Assembly: GCA_033032865.1 (NCBI GenBank)
Contig: JAWHQI010000228.1
Span: forward strand, 1,712,501-1,776,500
Direction of reading: 5' to 3'
DNA from: Dactylorhiza incarnata
Taxonomy: Eukaryota; Streptophyta; Magnoliopsida; Asparagales; Orchidaceae
DNA length: 64,000 nt
Each line of letters starts with the position of its first letter. The first letter of the stretch is position 1. Shown here piece after piece: positions 10,780 through 23,474 of the stretch. Below the pieces are notes generated by a model that saw only the letters and a program-made list of their open reading frames with translations, had not been told where the DNA came from and did not search any database. The translations under genes were made by a program, and so were the position numbers.

Positions 10780-12584
10780 CATCGAAGGGATTTGCATTTG
10801 GAGGCAGGTCCTCCTGGCCAAAAGTAACAATTGAGCTTCCGGTATAGAGGTTGAGGTGGCTGTCACTTCTTGTTTATAGACCCTGGAAAAACTTGACTTG
10901 CAGGTGGACTCGGGTCCGGCTCCCCCATGAATACAGTAGATATCGCCAAGAGTACCCTTGTCATTTACCTTGATACATTCCGCTGCGGGATGAATATCCC
11001 CATAACAGCTGACATCTTCCACATCGGCACACTCCCAGGTAACCTCATCTACTTCCTTGCCCTTTTCAGCCGACGGTTCAATAGACACCTCCTTCCGGAT
11101 CAGACCTTGAAGCTTTCCTTCTCCGAGAAGACTTTCTATCAGCAAGTGGAGTGCACGACAATTCTCAGTCAGATGCCCTCCCTCCTTATGATATTCACAA
11201 AATAAGTTCGGATTTCAATTTCGAAGATCCGACTTTAAGGGACCATGCCTCTTGAAGTCTGGCCTCTTCTGGAGAATCTGGACGACTTCGTCCATGGTGA
11301 CGTTGAGAGGAGTGAATGATTCTTGCGAGTCATCGTATTGAATGGTTGAAGTAGTTGGAGGTGGCTGCACGGTATATTATGGCAGATATACCGACATTAT
11401 TTGCGAAATGGTTATGGATGGAGCCGGTGAGGTGGCCAACGATGGTTTCTGATCTTGAAATCATTGATTGCCAAAGGATGGTTGCTTGTGCCTGAAGTTT
11501 CTCCCACTCTGTGCACGGGGTTCAAAATCGGGCCGAGGTGGATGATGGTATGGTGGTTGTTGAGCGAACATACCCGGGGTTACTCTTTTCACCCCTTATG
11601 AACATGTTTGCCAAACTTACCATCTCCTGATAAGTTTTTGGTTCTCTGATGTTTGCTTCAAACTTCAATGGGCCTTCCCTCAGGCCATGAATCAGAGCAA
11701 CTCGATATAACTAAGGATCCACATTTTGGATCTCCATAATCTCCTTATGGAATCGATCAATGAAACGAGCCCAAGTCTCGTCTTCTTGAAAAGGGCCACA
11801 GGGCCACTTTTCCTCTTCTTGGAGGTGGAGAATCTGAGTAGAAATTCCATGTGTAACTCAGCGAAGCAGCTGCTTGATCTATGGTGCAACTCGTAGAACC
11901 ACTCCCTTGCTTGTCCATCGAAGGATGTCACAAGGAGTTTGCACTTGGTTCCATCCGTGAGAGTTCTCAGGGCGATGGTCGACTCAAAGGTCTGAAGATG
12001 GATAGCTGGATCAACTTCCCTATTGTACGCTGGTAAACGTGGCTCTCTGAAGTTATTTGAAGCTGGCTCTCCTCTAACTTCATCCATAAATGGAGAGTCT
12101 CTTCATCATCTTCATGGAGAAGAGGAACGTGATAACAAGCCGCCGGAGCCGCGGCTACTCGCGGGCAGGCCGCCTGGTAAGGGAGATGAATTGCGGCTTC
12201 TGAGGGACAAGCCATCGGATAGGAGAAGCGGGCTGGATGAGAAGTTGCGGCCTGGAAGTCAAGAACTCACGCCAACATACTCTGGGCGGCCTCTTGATAA
12301 AAGGTTTGCCGGGCTACAAAACCTTCCTGAGGCGGCTGGAAGTTGGCGACTTGAGGCAGCCGGTACGAAGGAGGAGGGACTGGAGTCATCGCTTGGTTAA
12401 CCGCAACTTATTGAGGAACTAGCCGCTCGGTTAACAAGGCCAAGGCCTGTCTGATCGCTTCTATCCGCTGGTCTATTTCTTTCTGAGCCCGCTCGGCTTC
12501 CCACTTGGACTGCTCCAAGGCCTCCCACAGAGAATCATCATTGTAGTCGGAGCGATCCCTTTGAGGGAACTGGCGGTCTGACAT
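10780..12584 (-). pseudogene. RE-1 gag
   Basis: Structural capsid gene. It starts at ATG 12584 (MSDRQFPQRDRSDYNDD) just inside the 5' LTR and reaches a TAA 58 codons on. It resumes through 12215-11692 with the retrotransposon Gag core (LLVTSFDGQAREWFYELHH, FLLRFSTSKKRK). Near 11200-11155 is the Tat-type metal-binding motif CEYHKEGGHLTENC, followed by a Glu-rich linker to protease. Multiple stops and at least two frameshifts. No other start is as well placed. Confidence 0.75.
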
Positions 12585-12659
12585 CTTGTCAAAGAAATCA
12601 CTGATAACTCATAATCTGAAGGTCGCGTGTTTCTGTTGATGCCGAATTTGCACCTCCAC

Positions 12660-13262
12660 GATCGACACTTGGGCAGCGAGTAAAAAAGAGGAGGCCGCGA
12701 GCTATCAGTTACTATTGACAGAGAAAAATTAAACCGCTGGTAGCAGTCGAGACTGGACTCATCACGGCAAATGACACTCTTGTGACAGGCTTTCCCTTGA
12801 TTTATGTAAAGTGGTTACAGCGGGTTACAAAGTAGGAAAAAGAGAAGTCGGCCGGTCAAACAAACAGCAAGACAGTCAACTCAAGACCGCAGCTCTAACA
12901 AGCATGCTCCAGGATTCGAGTGTGCGTGTCTTGGGAACGTCGCTGCACCCTATTTATAGTATCGGGGGTCTGCCCAAACGGGCAGGGATAAAATAACCGC
13001 CTGCCCGGATACAAGAGAATCGGGCAGGGGTGACGGGATACAGAAAGGAAAAAGGAACAAGCCACGCGGCTTGGCGGCTAGAGCATCCGATCTGTACTGG
13101 CCGGGGTCTAAATGCGCTGCAATTAAGGCAATGGAGCGGCCTGGGGCGGCCTCTGACCTGAGACCGCAGCTTTCCTTCTTAACTTGAGCCTTGGCAACTT
13201 GTAACATCAAATCGCCCGGTCTGAGAGAGGCACTGTTTAGGTAGCGGTTTTCTGGGTAAACA
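12660..13262 (-). repeat. RE-1 5' LTR (inner edge approximate)
   Basis: Matches 1-437 from 12908 onward; the outer edge at 13262 is exact (gtaaaca). The inner edge lies somewhere in 12590-12680 because the other LTR is cut by the window. I did not find an unambiguous primer site. TATA box on minus at 12959-12950. Confidence 0.7.
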
Positions 13263-13292
13263 CTCTCAAGGTCGACAACACCAAGCATAAAT
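13263..13292 (-). pseudogene. RE-3 RT scrap between RE-1 and RE-2
   Basis: Thirty bases read on minus as CLVLSTLRE, directly continuing the RT end EHARHL at 22584-22601 on the far side of RE-2. It shows that RE-1 and RE-2 entered the same chromovirus RT 30 bp apart. Confidence 0.8.
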
Positions 13293-14938
13293 TGAAATAA
13301 TATTAGGTTTGTAGTCAAAGTCAGCTAGAGGGGGGTGAATAGGCTTCTTTTAATTTTCCTCTAAGTACCCTAACTTACTTCTGAGTTAGTTTAAGCAAAA
13401 GATCAAACACAGAAAGTACACAATAATTTATAGTGGTTCCCCAAAGACAGTGTGTCTATGGGTAGTCCACTTTCCCCCTTCGCCCTTCTAACAGTGTGTT
13501 AGACAGGGCTAACTTCTCCGAACTCGGCTTAAAGAGCTTACAACACAAGTTCCTCAGAACTTCTCAGATCAAGGATGATCCTACCTCAAGACCAAATTTC
13601 CTACAACTCAGAGCTATCACCAGCTCCTACCTCAGTCACAGCTGCCCTACAAACTCAGAGGATAACACCTCCTACAGCTCAGACAATAATGTCCTACAAC
13701 TCAGTCTGTTAAGCCCTACCTCAGATCTGCTCCAGATCCTACAGCTCAGACCTCTCCCAGGTCCTACCACTTAGAGGACACCTCCTCCTACAGCTCAGGC
13801 AATGAAGCCATACAACTCAGATCAACAGATCTTACACTCAGGCCTTCAGCCCTACAACTCAGAACCCTCAGGTTCCTACAAACTCAGACCAAATGGTCCT
13901 ACAGCTCAGGCAAGATGCCCTACAGAATAATGATATAGAAATTTATTACAGCAGAGGTACTCTCCTGTATATCCTGCACAGTCTGTGCTTCCTGTTGCTG
14001 AGGATGTTGATTACAGCAACAACTTGATCTTCCTCTTCAATAGAGTGATGGAAGATCACCTTGCCCCTTATGGTGGAGGAGCTAACTTCTTCTCTCTGAT
14101 TCTTCTTCTCTTTCAGTGAGCAGGAAGAATGTCGAGAGCAGCTGCCGTCAATGAAACAGTTGATTTCGCTTAAGCACGCGGCGGAAGAAAAAGAGAGCTT
14201 CAATGTGCCCTAGCATTTCCTTTTATACATCTCTGATCTTCAACCACTCTAATTTGTCCTTCTGAGAAGTATGGGAGAAGCTGGTGGACCCCACACCGCT
14301 TTTCTGAACTTGTCCTAGCCGCAGGTCCCGCCGCCCTACTTTTCCGTAGAGAAGGTCTGCGCTCGATGAATGCGTTGCACTCTGCGTTCGACGAACCCGC
14401 TGCATTCTGCGTTCGACAAACTTGCCAGCTCTGCGTTCGATGATCTGCCTTGTCTCTACTCGACGATCTGCCTTGTCTCTGCGTTCGACGAACGACACTC
14501 TGTGTTCGACGAACACGCCAAGCTCTGCGTTCAACGATCTTCCTTGTGTCTTCTCAGCGGCTCCTTCTTTGGTCTCATCTCAGCGGTCGACGAACTTAGT
14601 CCTTCGTTCGACGAATGGCATTCTGTGTTCGACGAACACACTGATTCTCAGCATTTGATGAACTTGACAGTGGAGACACCTTCTTCTCAGCGGATCCGCT
14701 GAGACGGCTCCTCGTCTCAGCGGTTTTGACCCTTCGTCTCAGCGCTTCTGCTGAGACTAATTTTCATCTCCTTGTAGATGATTTCTTCACATCTAAGGGC
14801 ATGTTTCGCCCTTTTTCTTGAGTCACCTAAGCCTGTTAGACTTACAAAAACAAAGCTTTATCCAATACAATATGTCCTTAGTATTGAGAGTGATGCCTCT
14901 TCAAATCAAGGTACTATTGAGGGCAATATATCCAACTA
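13293..14938 (-). repeat. RE-2 3' LTR
   Basis: About 130 bp longer than the 5' LTR because the palindromic box array (about 14345-14755) has more copies, including extra ttcgacgaa boxes around 14590-14660. It holds tctcagcggatccgctgaga, a palindrome with CGG-CCG core (about 14685-14704), and a minus TATA at 14221-14230. Confidence 0.9.
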
Positions 14939-15314
14939 TCTCCCCCTATTTGAAGAAGGCAGAACATCCCCAATGCTAAGGTACATTAACAGCAAAAACA
15001 TATCACAAAAATTGATCTGTAGCATGGGCCCTAACACCCTAGGCATTTGACATATCTAGCATTGGCCTATCCTAAGCATTGGCCCTATCTCCCCCTTTCT
15101 GGTTTCTTCAACCATAACCTTCTATGGTTAAAGAGACAACATTTATAGATCCCTTTGGATCAACTTATAGGTCAACCTATATACTCTTAGAATATGCCAT
15201 CTCCCACTCAACCTAAGAAGGGAATTTTGCTCCCCCTCAATTGGAGAGCTATTTTCTGTAATAGCTGATCCAGTTCAATTTGAACATCCCATTCAAGCTC
15301 CCCCTCAATGAGTA
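14939..15314 (-). other. RE-2 multiple polypurine tract region
   Basis: Between the RNase H stop and the 3' LTR there are four gggggag tracts on minus (plus gctccccctc near 15298 and 15228, atctccccct near 15092, tatctccccct at 14938). The last primes plus-strand synthesis next to the LTR. Repeated tracts here are a Sirevirus hallmark. Confidence 0.8.
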
Positions 15315-18300
15315 CTATTCTACACTTAACATCCCTAGTTCTATCTTGAAAGCATTAAACTTGGCCTCATCCAATGGCTTAGTGAAGATATCAGCCACTT
15401 GACTGTCAGTGGGGACAAATTCAAGGCTGATATCTTTATAGTCAACATGTTCTCTTATAAAATGATACCTTATCTCAATATGCTTAGTCCTGCTGTGAGA
15501 GACAGGATTCTTAGCAATGGAGATAGCACTGGATGGGTCACAATAAAGAGGAGATTGACTTACCTTGAGGTTGTAGTCCTCTAACTGGTGTTGAATCCAC
15601 AATAGTTGAGCACAACAGCTACATGCTGCAATGTACTCTGACTCAGCTGTGGACATTGACACACTGGTTAGCTTTTTGCTGCTCCATGAGACCAGCCTCC
15701 TCCCTAGGAATTGACAGGTGCAACTTGTGCTTTTCTATCCTCTTTGCATCCTGCAAAATCTGCATCTGAGTAGCCTATCAGTTCAAAATCACTGTTCCTA
15801 GGGTACCAAAGGCCATGATTCAGGATTCCCTTGAGGTATCTCAGGATCCTCTTCACAGAGGTGTAGTGAGACTCCTTAGGACAGGCCTGATACCTAGCAC
15901 AAACACATGTAGAATACATAATGTCTGGCCTACTAGCAGTTAAGTACAACAGGGATCCAATGATACACCTGTACATGAACTCATCAAAGGCCTTCCCCTT
16001 TTCATCTTTTTCTAATGATACATTAGATCCCATGGGTGTCCTCATGGTGGAAGCAGACTCCTACCCAAATTTCTTGATGTGCTCCTTGGTGTACTTAGTC
16101 TGGGAAATGAAGATTCCATCCTCAGTCTGTTTCACCTGGAGCCCAAGGAAATATTTGAGCTCACCCATACTGCTCATCTCAAACTCCCCCTGCATCAGTA
16201 GACCCAAAAATTATGTCATTAACATATATTTGGACTAGGAGAATCTTGCCCATTGTTTCGCTAAGAAACAATGTGTTATCTATCTTTCCCCTCAAGAACT
16301 TGTTCTTGATAAGAAAGCTAGACAATGTCTCAAACCAAGCCCTTGGGGCTTGCTTAAGACCATACAGGGCTTTCTAAAGAAAATAGACATGAGAAGTGAG
16401 AGTAGAATGGACAAAACCTGATGGTTGCTCTACATATACTTCCTCTTTCAGATTTCCATTTAGGAATGCTGACTTGACATCCATCTGGTATACTTTGAAG
16501 CCTTTGTGGGCTGCATATGCAAGAAATAGCCTTATGGCCTCCAACCTTGCAACTGGGGCAAAGGTTTGATCAAAGTCAATTCCTTCTTCTTGCCTGTATC
16601 CTTTTGCAACAATCCTTGCCTTGTTCTTGATGATGGTTCCATTCTCATCCATCTTATTTCTGAAGATCCATTTGGTGCCAATGATGTTGTGTCCTTGTGG
16701 TCTTGGCACCAATTTCCATACTTTGCATCTTTTGAATTGCAAAAGTTCTTCCTGCATTGCCTGGATCCACAATGGATCCACATTGGCCTCTTCAAACTTC
16801 TTATGCTCTACCTATGACAGAAAGCTGAGGAATAGGGCCTCATTATGAGCTCTGCTTCTGGTTGTCACACCTTGCTGGACATTTCCAATAATCTGTTCCA
16901 AGGGATGATCCCTTAGATGTCTTATAGCAGCAGGTAATCTGTGCTCTACTTGCTGAACTTCTTCAACTGGTTCAGCAGCTTCATCAGCATCTTCAGCATC
17001 TTGCACCTCTGCTTCTTCTTGAACTTCTGCATCAGGATTTGCTTTACTGCTACTGGAAGGTTCTTGTATGGAAAGTTCTTTCATTGCTTCATCACTTCCT
17101 GTCAAAACAGAAGAACTGGGCCAGCCCTTGTTGATTAGGCTGGACTCATCAAACACTACATACATGGACTCTTCAACAACATGGGTTTTCTTGTTATATA
17201 CCCTATAGGCTCTACTATGTGAGCTATATCCAATAAGAATCCCCATGTTGCATTTTTCAGCAAACTTGGTTAACTGAGCTTTTCCATTGTTTAGAATGTA
17301 GCAATTAGATCCAAAGATCCTAAAGTATGAGATTGTTGGTTGTTTGCCTTTCAAAATCTCATAGGGGGTAATTGAATGATCTTTATTGATGGAAGATCTG
17401 TTGAGAACATAACAGGCAGTATTGACTGCTTCAACCCAGAAATATTCTGGGAGTGAAGAGTCACTAAGCAATGTTCTCTCAGCTTCTATCAATGATCTAT
17501 TCCTCCTCTCAGCCATCCCATTTTGTTGTGGGGTCCTTGGGGAGGAAAATTCTTGAGTGATACCTAGTTCTTGACAGAACCTTGTCATGGCTTCATATTG
17601 AAACTCTGTGCCATGGTCATACCTAGTTCTGACCACAGAACATTGCAAGTCATTCTGAATGACCTTGACATGGCTTATGAAGACATCTAGAGTATCAGAT
17701 TTATTTCTAAGGAAAAATACCCATGTATATCTTGAGTGATCATCAACAATCACTAAGGTATACAACTACCCTCCTAAGCTTTGAATTGGCATAGGACCAA
17801 ACAAGTCCATGTGCAATAGATAAAGACATCTCTTAGTGTCTTTGGAGCCAATACTTTTAAAAGTGGACCTTGTTTGCTTGCCCATTTGGCAAGCATGACA
17901 TGGGCCATTTTTAACACATTTTAAGTTAGGACTATTTCTAACCAAGTTCTTAGAGAATAGTCTATGCATTATCTTGTAGTTGATATGGGCAAGTCTCTTG
18001 TGCCATTGAACACATAGAGACTCACTCTCATCTGCTACAAGACATACATGAGAAGAAAAAGATTTGCAGAAGAAATCTAAACAATAAACATTTCCACTCC
18101 TAGTGCCTGAAAGAATGGTCTCCAAGTCATTAAACTTTTTGATGAGGCACTTATCATTGTGAAATTCAATGACATGGCCAAGATCACACAGTTGGATTAT
18201 GCTGACAAGGTTGTGTTGCAACCCTTCAACATAAGCCACTTTTGTGAAGGAGACTATGCCATTAGTGATCATACCATAACCTCTGGTGACTCTCTTTTCT

Positions 18301-18434
18301 GATCCCCCAAAGATGACTTTGGGTCCATTCTTCACAGGCATGTAATGCTATAGAAGACTCCTGGTTCCTGTCATGTGCCTTGAGCACCCACTGTCCAAGT
18401 ACCATATTTGGTTGAGACTGGTACTTGAACTATC
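15315..18434 (-). pseudogene. RE-2 pol: protease-integrase-RT-RNase H
   Basis: Polyprotein in copia order. Protease active site [13 protein letters not shown] (about 18400), then a stop near 18342. Integrase: HHCC finger (WHKRLAH, CHACQMG), HMDLFGP, YDHGTEF and PQQNGMAERRN, with an in-frame TAG after SLGG (17766). RT core: [27 protein letters not shown] and YVNDIIFG, so the first catalytic Asp is Asn. RNase H: YSDADFAGC, STAESEYIAACS, ending ELGMLSVE at 15315. At least five stops and one frameshift (about 16200). It starts after a tttgcag that may be a splice acceptor. Confidence 0.9.
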
Positions 18435-18448
18435 CTGCAAAGAAGGAT

Positions 18449-20969
18449 TTAGTTATCCTTAGGATCCCAAAAAGTTTTGGGTCCTAGGTGCCTGTTAGTT
18501 TGATGAGATGCTCTCACACTAGCTACACTCCTAGCAGGAAAGCTCTTCTTTGCATTAGGTACATTGGGGTTGTACCAACAATCTATGGCAAAGTGTCCAA
18601 CCTTGTCACAGCACCAACAATCATGAATATTGTATCTCCTTTTCTGAGCATTTTTCTGAATAGGTACAGCACTGTGCACATGTTCAGCAGAGGAGACTGC
18701 AGCATTCTTCCTATTTTTTTCAGCAATAATCTGACTAAAGGATAATTTGTGGACAATCTTACTACTCTTTGTCCTGATGGCCTCAACTTGCTTTGGCTTA
18801 GCATCCATACAAGATCTGAGGGAATCAGACACTGAGCAGCAGGCCTTGTCAACAGATTTGACAGTAGTCTTGCTTGTTGTTGAGGCAGATTTGGAAGTGC
18901 TTGATTCCTTGTTCTTGACTGAAGGTGCTGAAGCACCAAACACAAATGTTCCAGATTGGGCCATTTGTATTTCCTCATGGGGATCTTTCATTGCTCTCAA
19001 ACCCATGCCCTCTCTTTCACTATGGAAAGGAGCATTTCCCTTCCTATAGCAACTCCCAATCTTCCAGTGACCATGAATGCCTTCATGGTCATACCTGTGG
19101 GAAGGAAGCAACACCTTTTGAGAGGTGGGTTGAGGCTTAGCCTTCTTCTTGCTCTTTACTTCACTCCCTTCTCCTACTTCCATCTTGTTGAATCCAGGTC
19201 CTCTCCTATTGGTTTGAGAGGAGAAGGTGTCAATAAGGGGAAGCACAAATTTGGGCTTGGAGAATTGAGCCACCAGGCTCTTCTCCTTCTCAAGCTTTTC
19301 TTCAAGGTCTTTGATGACCTTGTTCTTCAGGGAAATAATGCTTAATTGCACAATAGTTAACCCCTGTAAATGACTAATTTGTCTGCTCATCTGAGCCACC
19401 AGGGTGGTAGGCTCAGTGTTGACGTCCTTAGTTATTTTGAGGGAAACAATTTCCTGGGCTTGCCTCTTGGCAAGCTTCTTGCTCTTCTTCAGAGCCTCCA
19501 AAAGAACACCATATTTTTCAATCAATTGATTGAGTTCTTCCTCAGCTTCCATGCCCCTTTCATCAATTGATGGAGGTGCATCAGAGTCTGGACTAGTCTC
19601 ATAATCAGAAGAGGATATGGAATGAATTAATACCTGATCATGTTCTGAATTATTGTGGCTGTCCTCATCTTCAGTTAGATCCATCAGCCCATGGTCATTG
19701 TGAATGAACTCATCCTCCTCTTCATCACTATCTGAATGTGATAGAGGGGCCCTGACTGCAATCCTGCCAATAGCAGTTTCTTCCACAGCAACACAGCCCA
19801 ATGAGGGCTTCTTCCATTTCAGATTCTGATGAGCTAGAGTCTGATTCACTCCAGCTCTTCTTCTTCTTCTTAGCTAGAAAGTATTTCTCTCCTTTCTTTC
19901 TTCTTGATTGATGAGCCTTCTTCTCATCTTTCTCTCTTCTCTTCACAGGGCAGTCAGCAATGACATGCCCAGGCTTGCTGCAGCAATAGCAAATAACTTT
20001 GGAAGAATTATATTTTGAGTTAGACTCATACCTGTCACTTCTGGAGTGATGCTTTGACTCCTTGCTGTCCTCCTTGTTGTGATGTGAGGAGGAAGGCTTG
20101 TTCTTCCATTGCTTCCTCCTCAGCAGCTTTCTGAAGTGCCTTGTACGAACAGCAATTTCTTCATCAGAAGAAGAGCAGCTTGATGAGCTAGGCTCAGAAT
20201 CTTCTGGTTCAGCAGATCTTCTGGGAGGAGAGTGAGCCTTCTCTCTCCCTCTTCTTGAGCTATCAGCCTTGAAGGCCAGGGGATTCTGCCTGGTATCACC
20301 CTTTTCCTTCTGCTCTTCTTCCTTCCTGGCAGTCAGCTGCATTTCATAGGAGAGCAGCTTTCCATAGAGAGTTTGGGGAGGAGTTTCAGTCAACTTAGCC
20401 ACCTCCCTTATGACACAAATTTTTGTGTCCCAATCTCAGGTTAGAGATCTGAGGATATTATCATTCAGCTCATAATTTGTGAACACTCTCTCATAGGTTC
20501 TTAGTTCATTTATTATTCTAAAGAACCTTTCATAGCACATTGAGATGCTCTCCTTCCCTTGCTGCCTGAAAGCTTCATATTCCTGATTGAGGAGTGACTT
20601 CCTGTCATTCCTCACATCTTCAGTCCCTTCCATGTACACAATCAGTGTATCTTACATCTCCTTAGCAGATCCACAGTGCACCAAATTTTGAAAATTTGAG
20701 TCATCAATAGCATTGACTATGATATTTTGAGCCCTTTTATCCATAGTAGCCAATGCTATCTCATCCTTGGTCATTTCAGTGTATGGTTTGCCTACTTGCC
20801 TGGTAGGATCAACAGAGGAGGGTTTTGTGATATTGAAGGGGCTTTCCTGAATAGTAATGTAGATTCTGGGGTATGAGGCTTCCATGTACAGCCTAAGCCT
20901 CTTCTTCCATATGCCAAAGTTGGCTTTGTTACATATGGGCAGTTTCATTGAGCTCATCTCCTTCTGCAT
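18449..20969 (-). pseudogene. RE-2 gag with two zinc knuckles
   Basis: Starts at ATG 20969 (MQKEMSSMKLPIC), about 80 nt after the primer site. The N-terminal UBN2-type Gag domain has stops at 20652 and 20436. A Ser/Lys/Glu-rich section carries the first CCHC knuckle CYCCSKPGHVIADC. After a frameshift near 19800 there is an acidic, coiled-coil-rich extension (EKYGVLLEALKKSKKLAKRQ) and a second knuckle CWCCDKVGHFAIDC before the stop at 18449. The long C-terminal extension is typical of Sirevirus Gag. Confidence 0.88.
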
Positions 20970-21051
20970 TACACTAGAGGCGATTGGGTTTTGACTTGAC
21001 TATACCTTTTTAGGATCTGGTCAGACTGTTAAGTCCTTCTTGACCAACCTC

Positions 21052-21064
21052 GCCACTGATACCA
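21052..21064 (-). other. RE-2 primer binding site (tRNA-iMet)
   Basis: Minus TGGTATCAGTGGC matches the TGGTATCAGAGC site except for one base in the core, 2 nt inside the 5' LTR edge. Confidence 0.85.
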
Positions 21065-21066
21065 CT

Positions 21067-22583
21067 TGAAAGAATATTAGGTTTGTAGTCAAAGTCACCT
21101 AGAGGGGGGGTGAATAGGTTTCTTTTAATTTTCCTCTAATTACCCTAGCTTACTTCTGAGTTAGTTTAAGCAAAAGATCAAACACAGAAAGCACACAATA
21201 ATTTATAGTGGTTCCCCAAAGACAGTGTGTCTATGGGTTGTCCACTTTCCCCCTTCACCCTTCTAATAGTATGTTAGACAGGGCCAACTTTTCCAAACTC
21301 GGCTCAAAGAGCTTACAGCACAAGTTCCTCAGAACTTCTCAGATCAAGGATGATCCTACCTCAGGACCAAAGTCCCTACAACTCAGAGCTATCACCAGCT
21401 CCTACCTCAGGCACAGCTGCCCTACAAACTCAGAGGATAACACCTCCTACAGCTCAGACAATAATGTCCTACAACTCAGGCTGTTAAGCCCTACCTCAGA
21501 TCTGCTCCAGATCCTACAGCTCAGACCTCTCCCAGGTCCTACCACTCAGAGGACTCCTCCTCCTACAACTCAGGCAATGAAGCCCTACAACTCAGATCAA
21601 TAGATCCTACACTCAGGCCTTCAGCCCTACAACTCAGAACCCTAAAGTTCCTACAAACTCAGACCAAATGGTCTTACAGCTCAGGCAAGATGCCCTACAG
21701 AATAATGATATAGAAATTTATTACAACAGAGGTACTCTCCTGTATATCATGCACAGTCTGTGCTTCCTGTTGCTGAGGATGTTGATTACATCAACAACTT
21801 GATCTTCCTCTTCAATAGAGTGATGGAAGATCACCTTGCCCCTTATGGCGGAGGAGCTAACTTCTTCTCTCTGATTCTTCTTCTCTTTCAGTGAGCTGGA
21901 AGAATGTCGAGAGCAGCTGCCGTCAATGAAACAGTTGATTTCTTTTAAGCACGCGATGGAAGAAAAGGAGAGCTTCAAATGTGCCCTAGCATTTCCTTTT
22001 ATACATCTCTGATCTTCAACGGCTCTAATTTGTCCTTCTGAGAAGTTTGGGAGAAGCTGGTGGACCCCACATAGCTTTTCTGCAACTTGTCCTAGCCGCA
22101 GGTCCCGCCGCCCTACTTTTCCGTAGAGAAGGTCTGCGCTCGACGAACGCGCTGCACTCTCCGTTCGACGAACCCGCTACATTCTGCGTTCGACGAACTT
22201 GCCAGCTCTGCGTTCGACGATCTGCCTTGTCTCTGCGTTCGACGATCTGCCTTGTCTCTGCATTCGATGAACGACACTCTGCGTTCGACGAACACGCCAA
22301 GCTCTACGTTCAACGATCTGCCTTGTGTCTTCTCAGCGGATCCGCTGAGACGGCTCCTCGTCTCAGCGGTTTTGACACTTCGTCTCAGCGGTTCTGCTGA
22401 GACAAATCTTCATCTCCTTGTAGATGATTTCTTCACATCTAAGGGCATGTTTGGCCCTTTTTCTTGTGTCACCTAAGCCTGTTTGACTTACAAAAACAAA
22501 GCTTTATCAAATACAATATGTCCTTAGCATTGAGAGTGATGCCTCTTCAAATCAAGGTACTATTGAGGGCAATATACCCAACA
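21067..22583 (-). repeat. RE-2 5' LTR
   Basis: Begins TGTTGGGTATATT on minus (22583) and ends at 21067 after a C-rich accccccctctagg signal. Boxes gcgttcgacgaac repeat through 22130-22310; TATA on minus around 22006-21996; the downstream part holds the CTGAG array. Confidence 0.92.
21355..21695 (-). repeat. Array of CTGAG..GTAGG units in RE-2 LTR
   Basis: About 15 imperfect units cctacaactcag, cctacctcag or cctacagctcag on plus, spaced about 20-25 bp; also at 13570-13925 in the other LTR. They lie downstream of the TATA box, so they would be in the transcript leader. RE-7 has five related units at 50209-50360. Confidence 0.85.
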
Positions 22584-23474
22584 CAAATGTCGAGCATGCT
22601 CATTTTCATTGTGTGAATACACCAACACATCATCTATAAACACCACCATAAACTGATCCAGATAATCTCTAAATACTCTATTAATCAGATCCATAAAAGC
22701 AGAGGGCGCATTCGTCAGCCCAAACGACATCACCAAGAACTCAAAATTCCAATAACGAGTTCGAAAAGCAGTTCACGGAACATCCGACTCTCAGATCCTC
22801 AACTGATGATAACCTGACCAAAGATCTATCTTTGAGAATATGCATCTTCCTTGCAACTGATCAAACAGATCATCAAGCCGTGGCAACGGGTATCTATTCT
22901 TCACTGTTACGTTGTTCAACTCTCAATAATAAATACACAATCTCATTGAACCATCCTTCTTCTTAACAAACAAAGCTGGAGCACCCCAAGGTGATGTACT
23001 CTGCCTAATGAAACCCTAATGCAATAACTCATCCAGCTGAGTACGCAGCTCCTCCAATTCACACGGCGCCATACGATTAGGTGCCTTTACCATTGGACGA
23101 GTACCAGGCTCCAGATCAATCACAAACTCTATCTCTCGCTCGGGAGGAAGTCCAGGAAGACTTTTAGGAAACACATTCGGGTATTCACACACCACAGCTA
23201 TGTTGTCGACACAAGTCGATTCACAAACCGCACTAAAAATAGAAACAAAACAAACACAACCACTAAATTTTGAAATGGTCCGAGCACAGACGACAGACAT
23301 AACCAAGGAAGTTTGACGTGGAAACCCAAACACACACATGGGTTTGCCATCATCCATCAGGAAATCTAGACGCTTATCCATGCACTGGATAAATGCGTCA
23401 TATCAGGCTAACCAATCCATTCCCAGAATCAAGTAAAAATCTAATAACTTCAGATCTGCATAAGCCAAGAATCT
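22584..23474 (-). pseudogene. RE-3 chromovirus PR end and RT (Tekay/Del-like)
   Basis: On minus, the protease C-terminus (FYLILGMDWLA, then TGA) leads to the linker EYPNVFPKSLPGLPPEREIE, which is typical of plant chromoviruses. RT follows: [52 protein letters not shown] and the catalytic FIDDVLVYS, ending EHARHL where RE-2 interrupts. Stops after ELLH and elsewhere make it dead. RE-4 cuts off the upstream protease. Confidence 0.85.

Larger units (their letters stand above)
1..13262 (-). mobile_element. RE-1: Tat-lineage Ty3/gypsy retrotransposon with antisense genes
   Basis: Reading the minus strand from right to left: 5' LTR, gag, protease, reverse transcriptase, RNase H, a second archaeal-like RNase H, integrase, tandem repeats, then two plus-strand (antisense) genes and the 3' LTR, which the window cuts. 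Ty3/gypsy order (integrase after RNase H) and the second RNase H point to the Tat lineage; antisense extra ORFs and tandem repeats after integrase are known from Tat/Ogre/Grande-type elements. All genes carry stops or frameshifts, so it is a dead copy. The right edge (gtaaaca, 13262) abuts RE-3 RT sequence. The target duplication cannot be checked because the left edge is outside the window. Confidence 0.9.
13293..22583 (-). mobile_element. RE-2: Sirevirus (Ty1/copia), complete but degenerate
   Basis: Two LTRs (13293-14938, 21067-22583), initiator-Met primer site at 21052-21064, gag, then pol in copia order (protease, integrase, RT, RNase H) on the minus strand. Four purine tracts precede the 3' LTR and there is no envelope region. 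Target duplication taaat/caaat (13288-13292 / 22584-22588) with one mismatch. Closest in layout to RE-7, with which it shares Gag start (EMSSMKLPIC) and LTR motifs. Confidence 0.93.

Noticed and set aside
14223..14702. ORFs rich in VERR or FDE in RE-2 LTR
   Set aside because: Again translation of CpG boxes in an LTR, not a gene.
21355..21695. CRISPR-like regular repeats
   Set aside because: Units are short, imperfect and have no constant repeat with unique spacers; they lie in a plant LTR.
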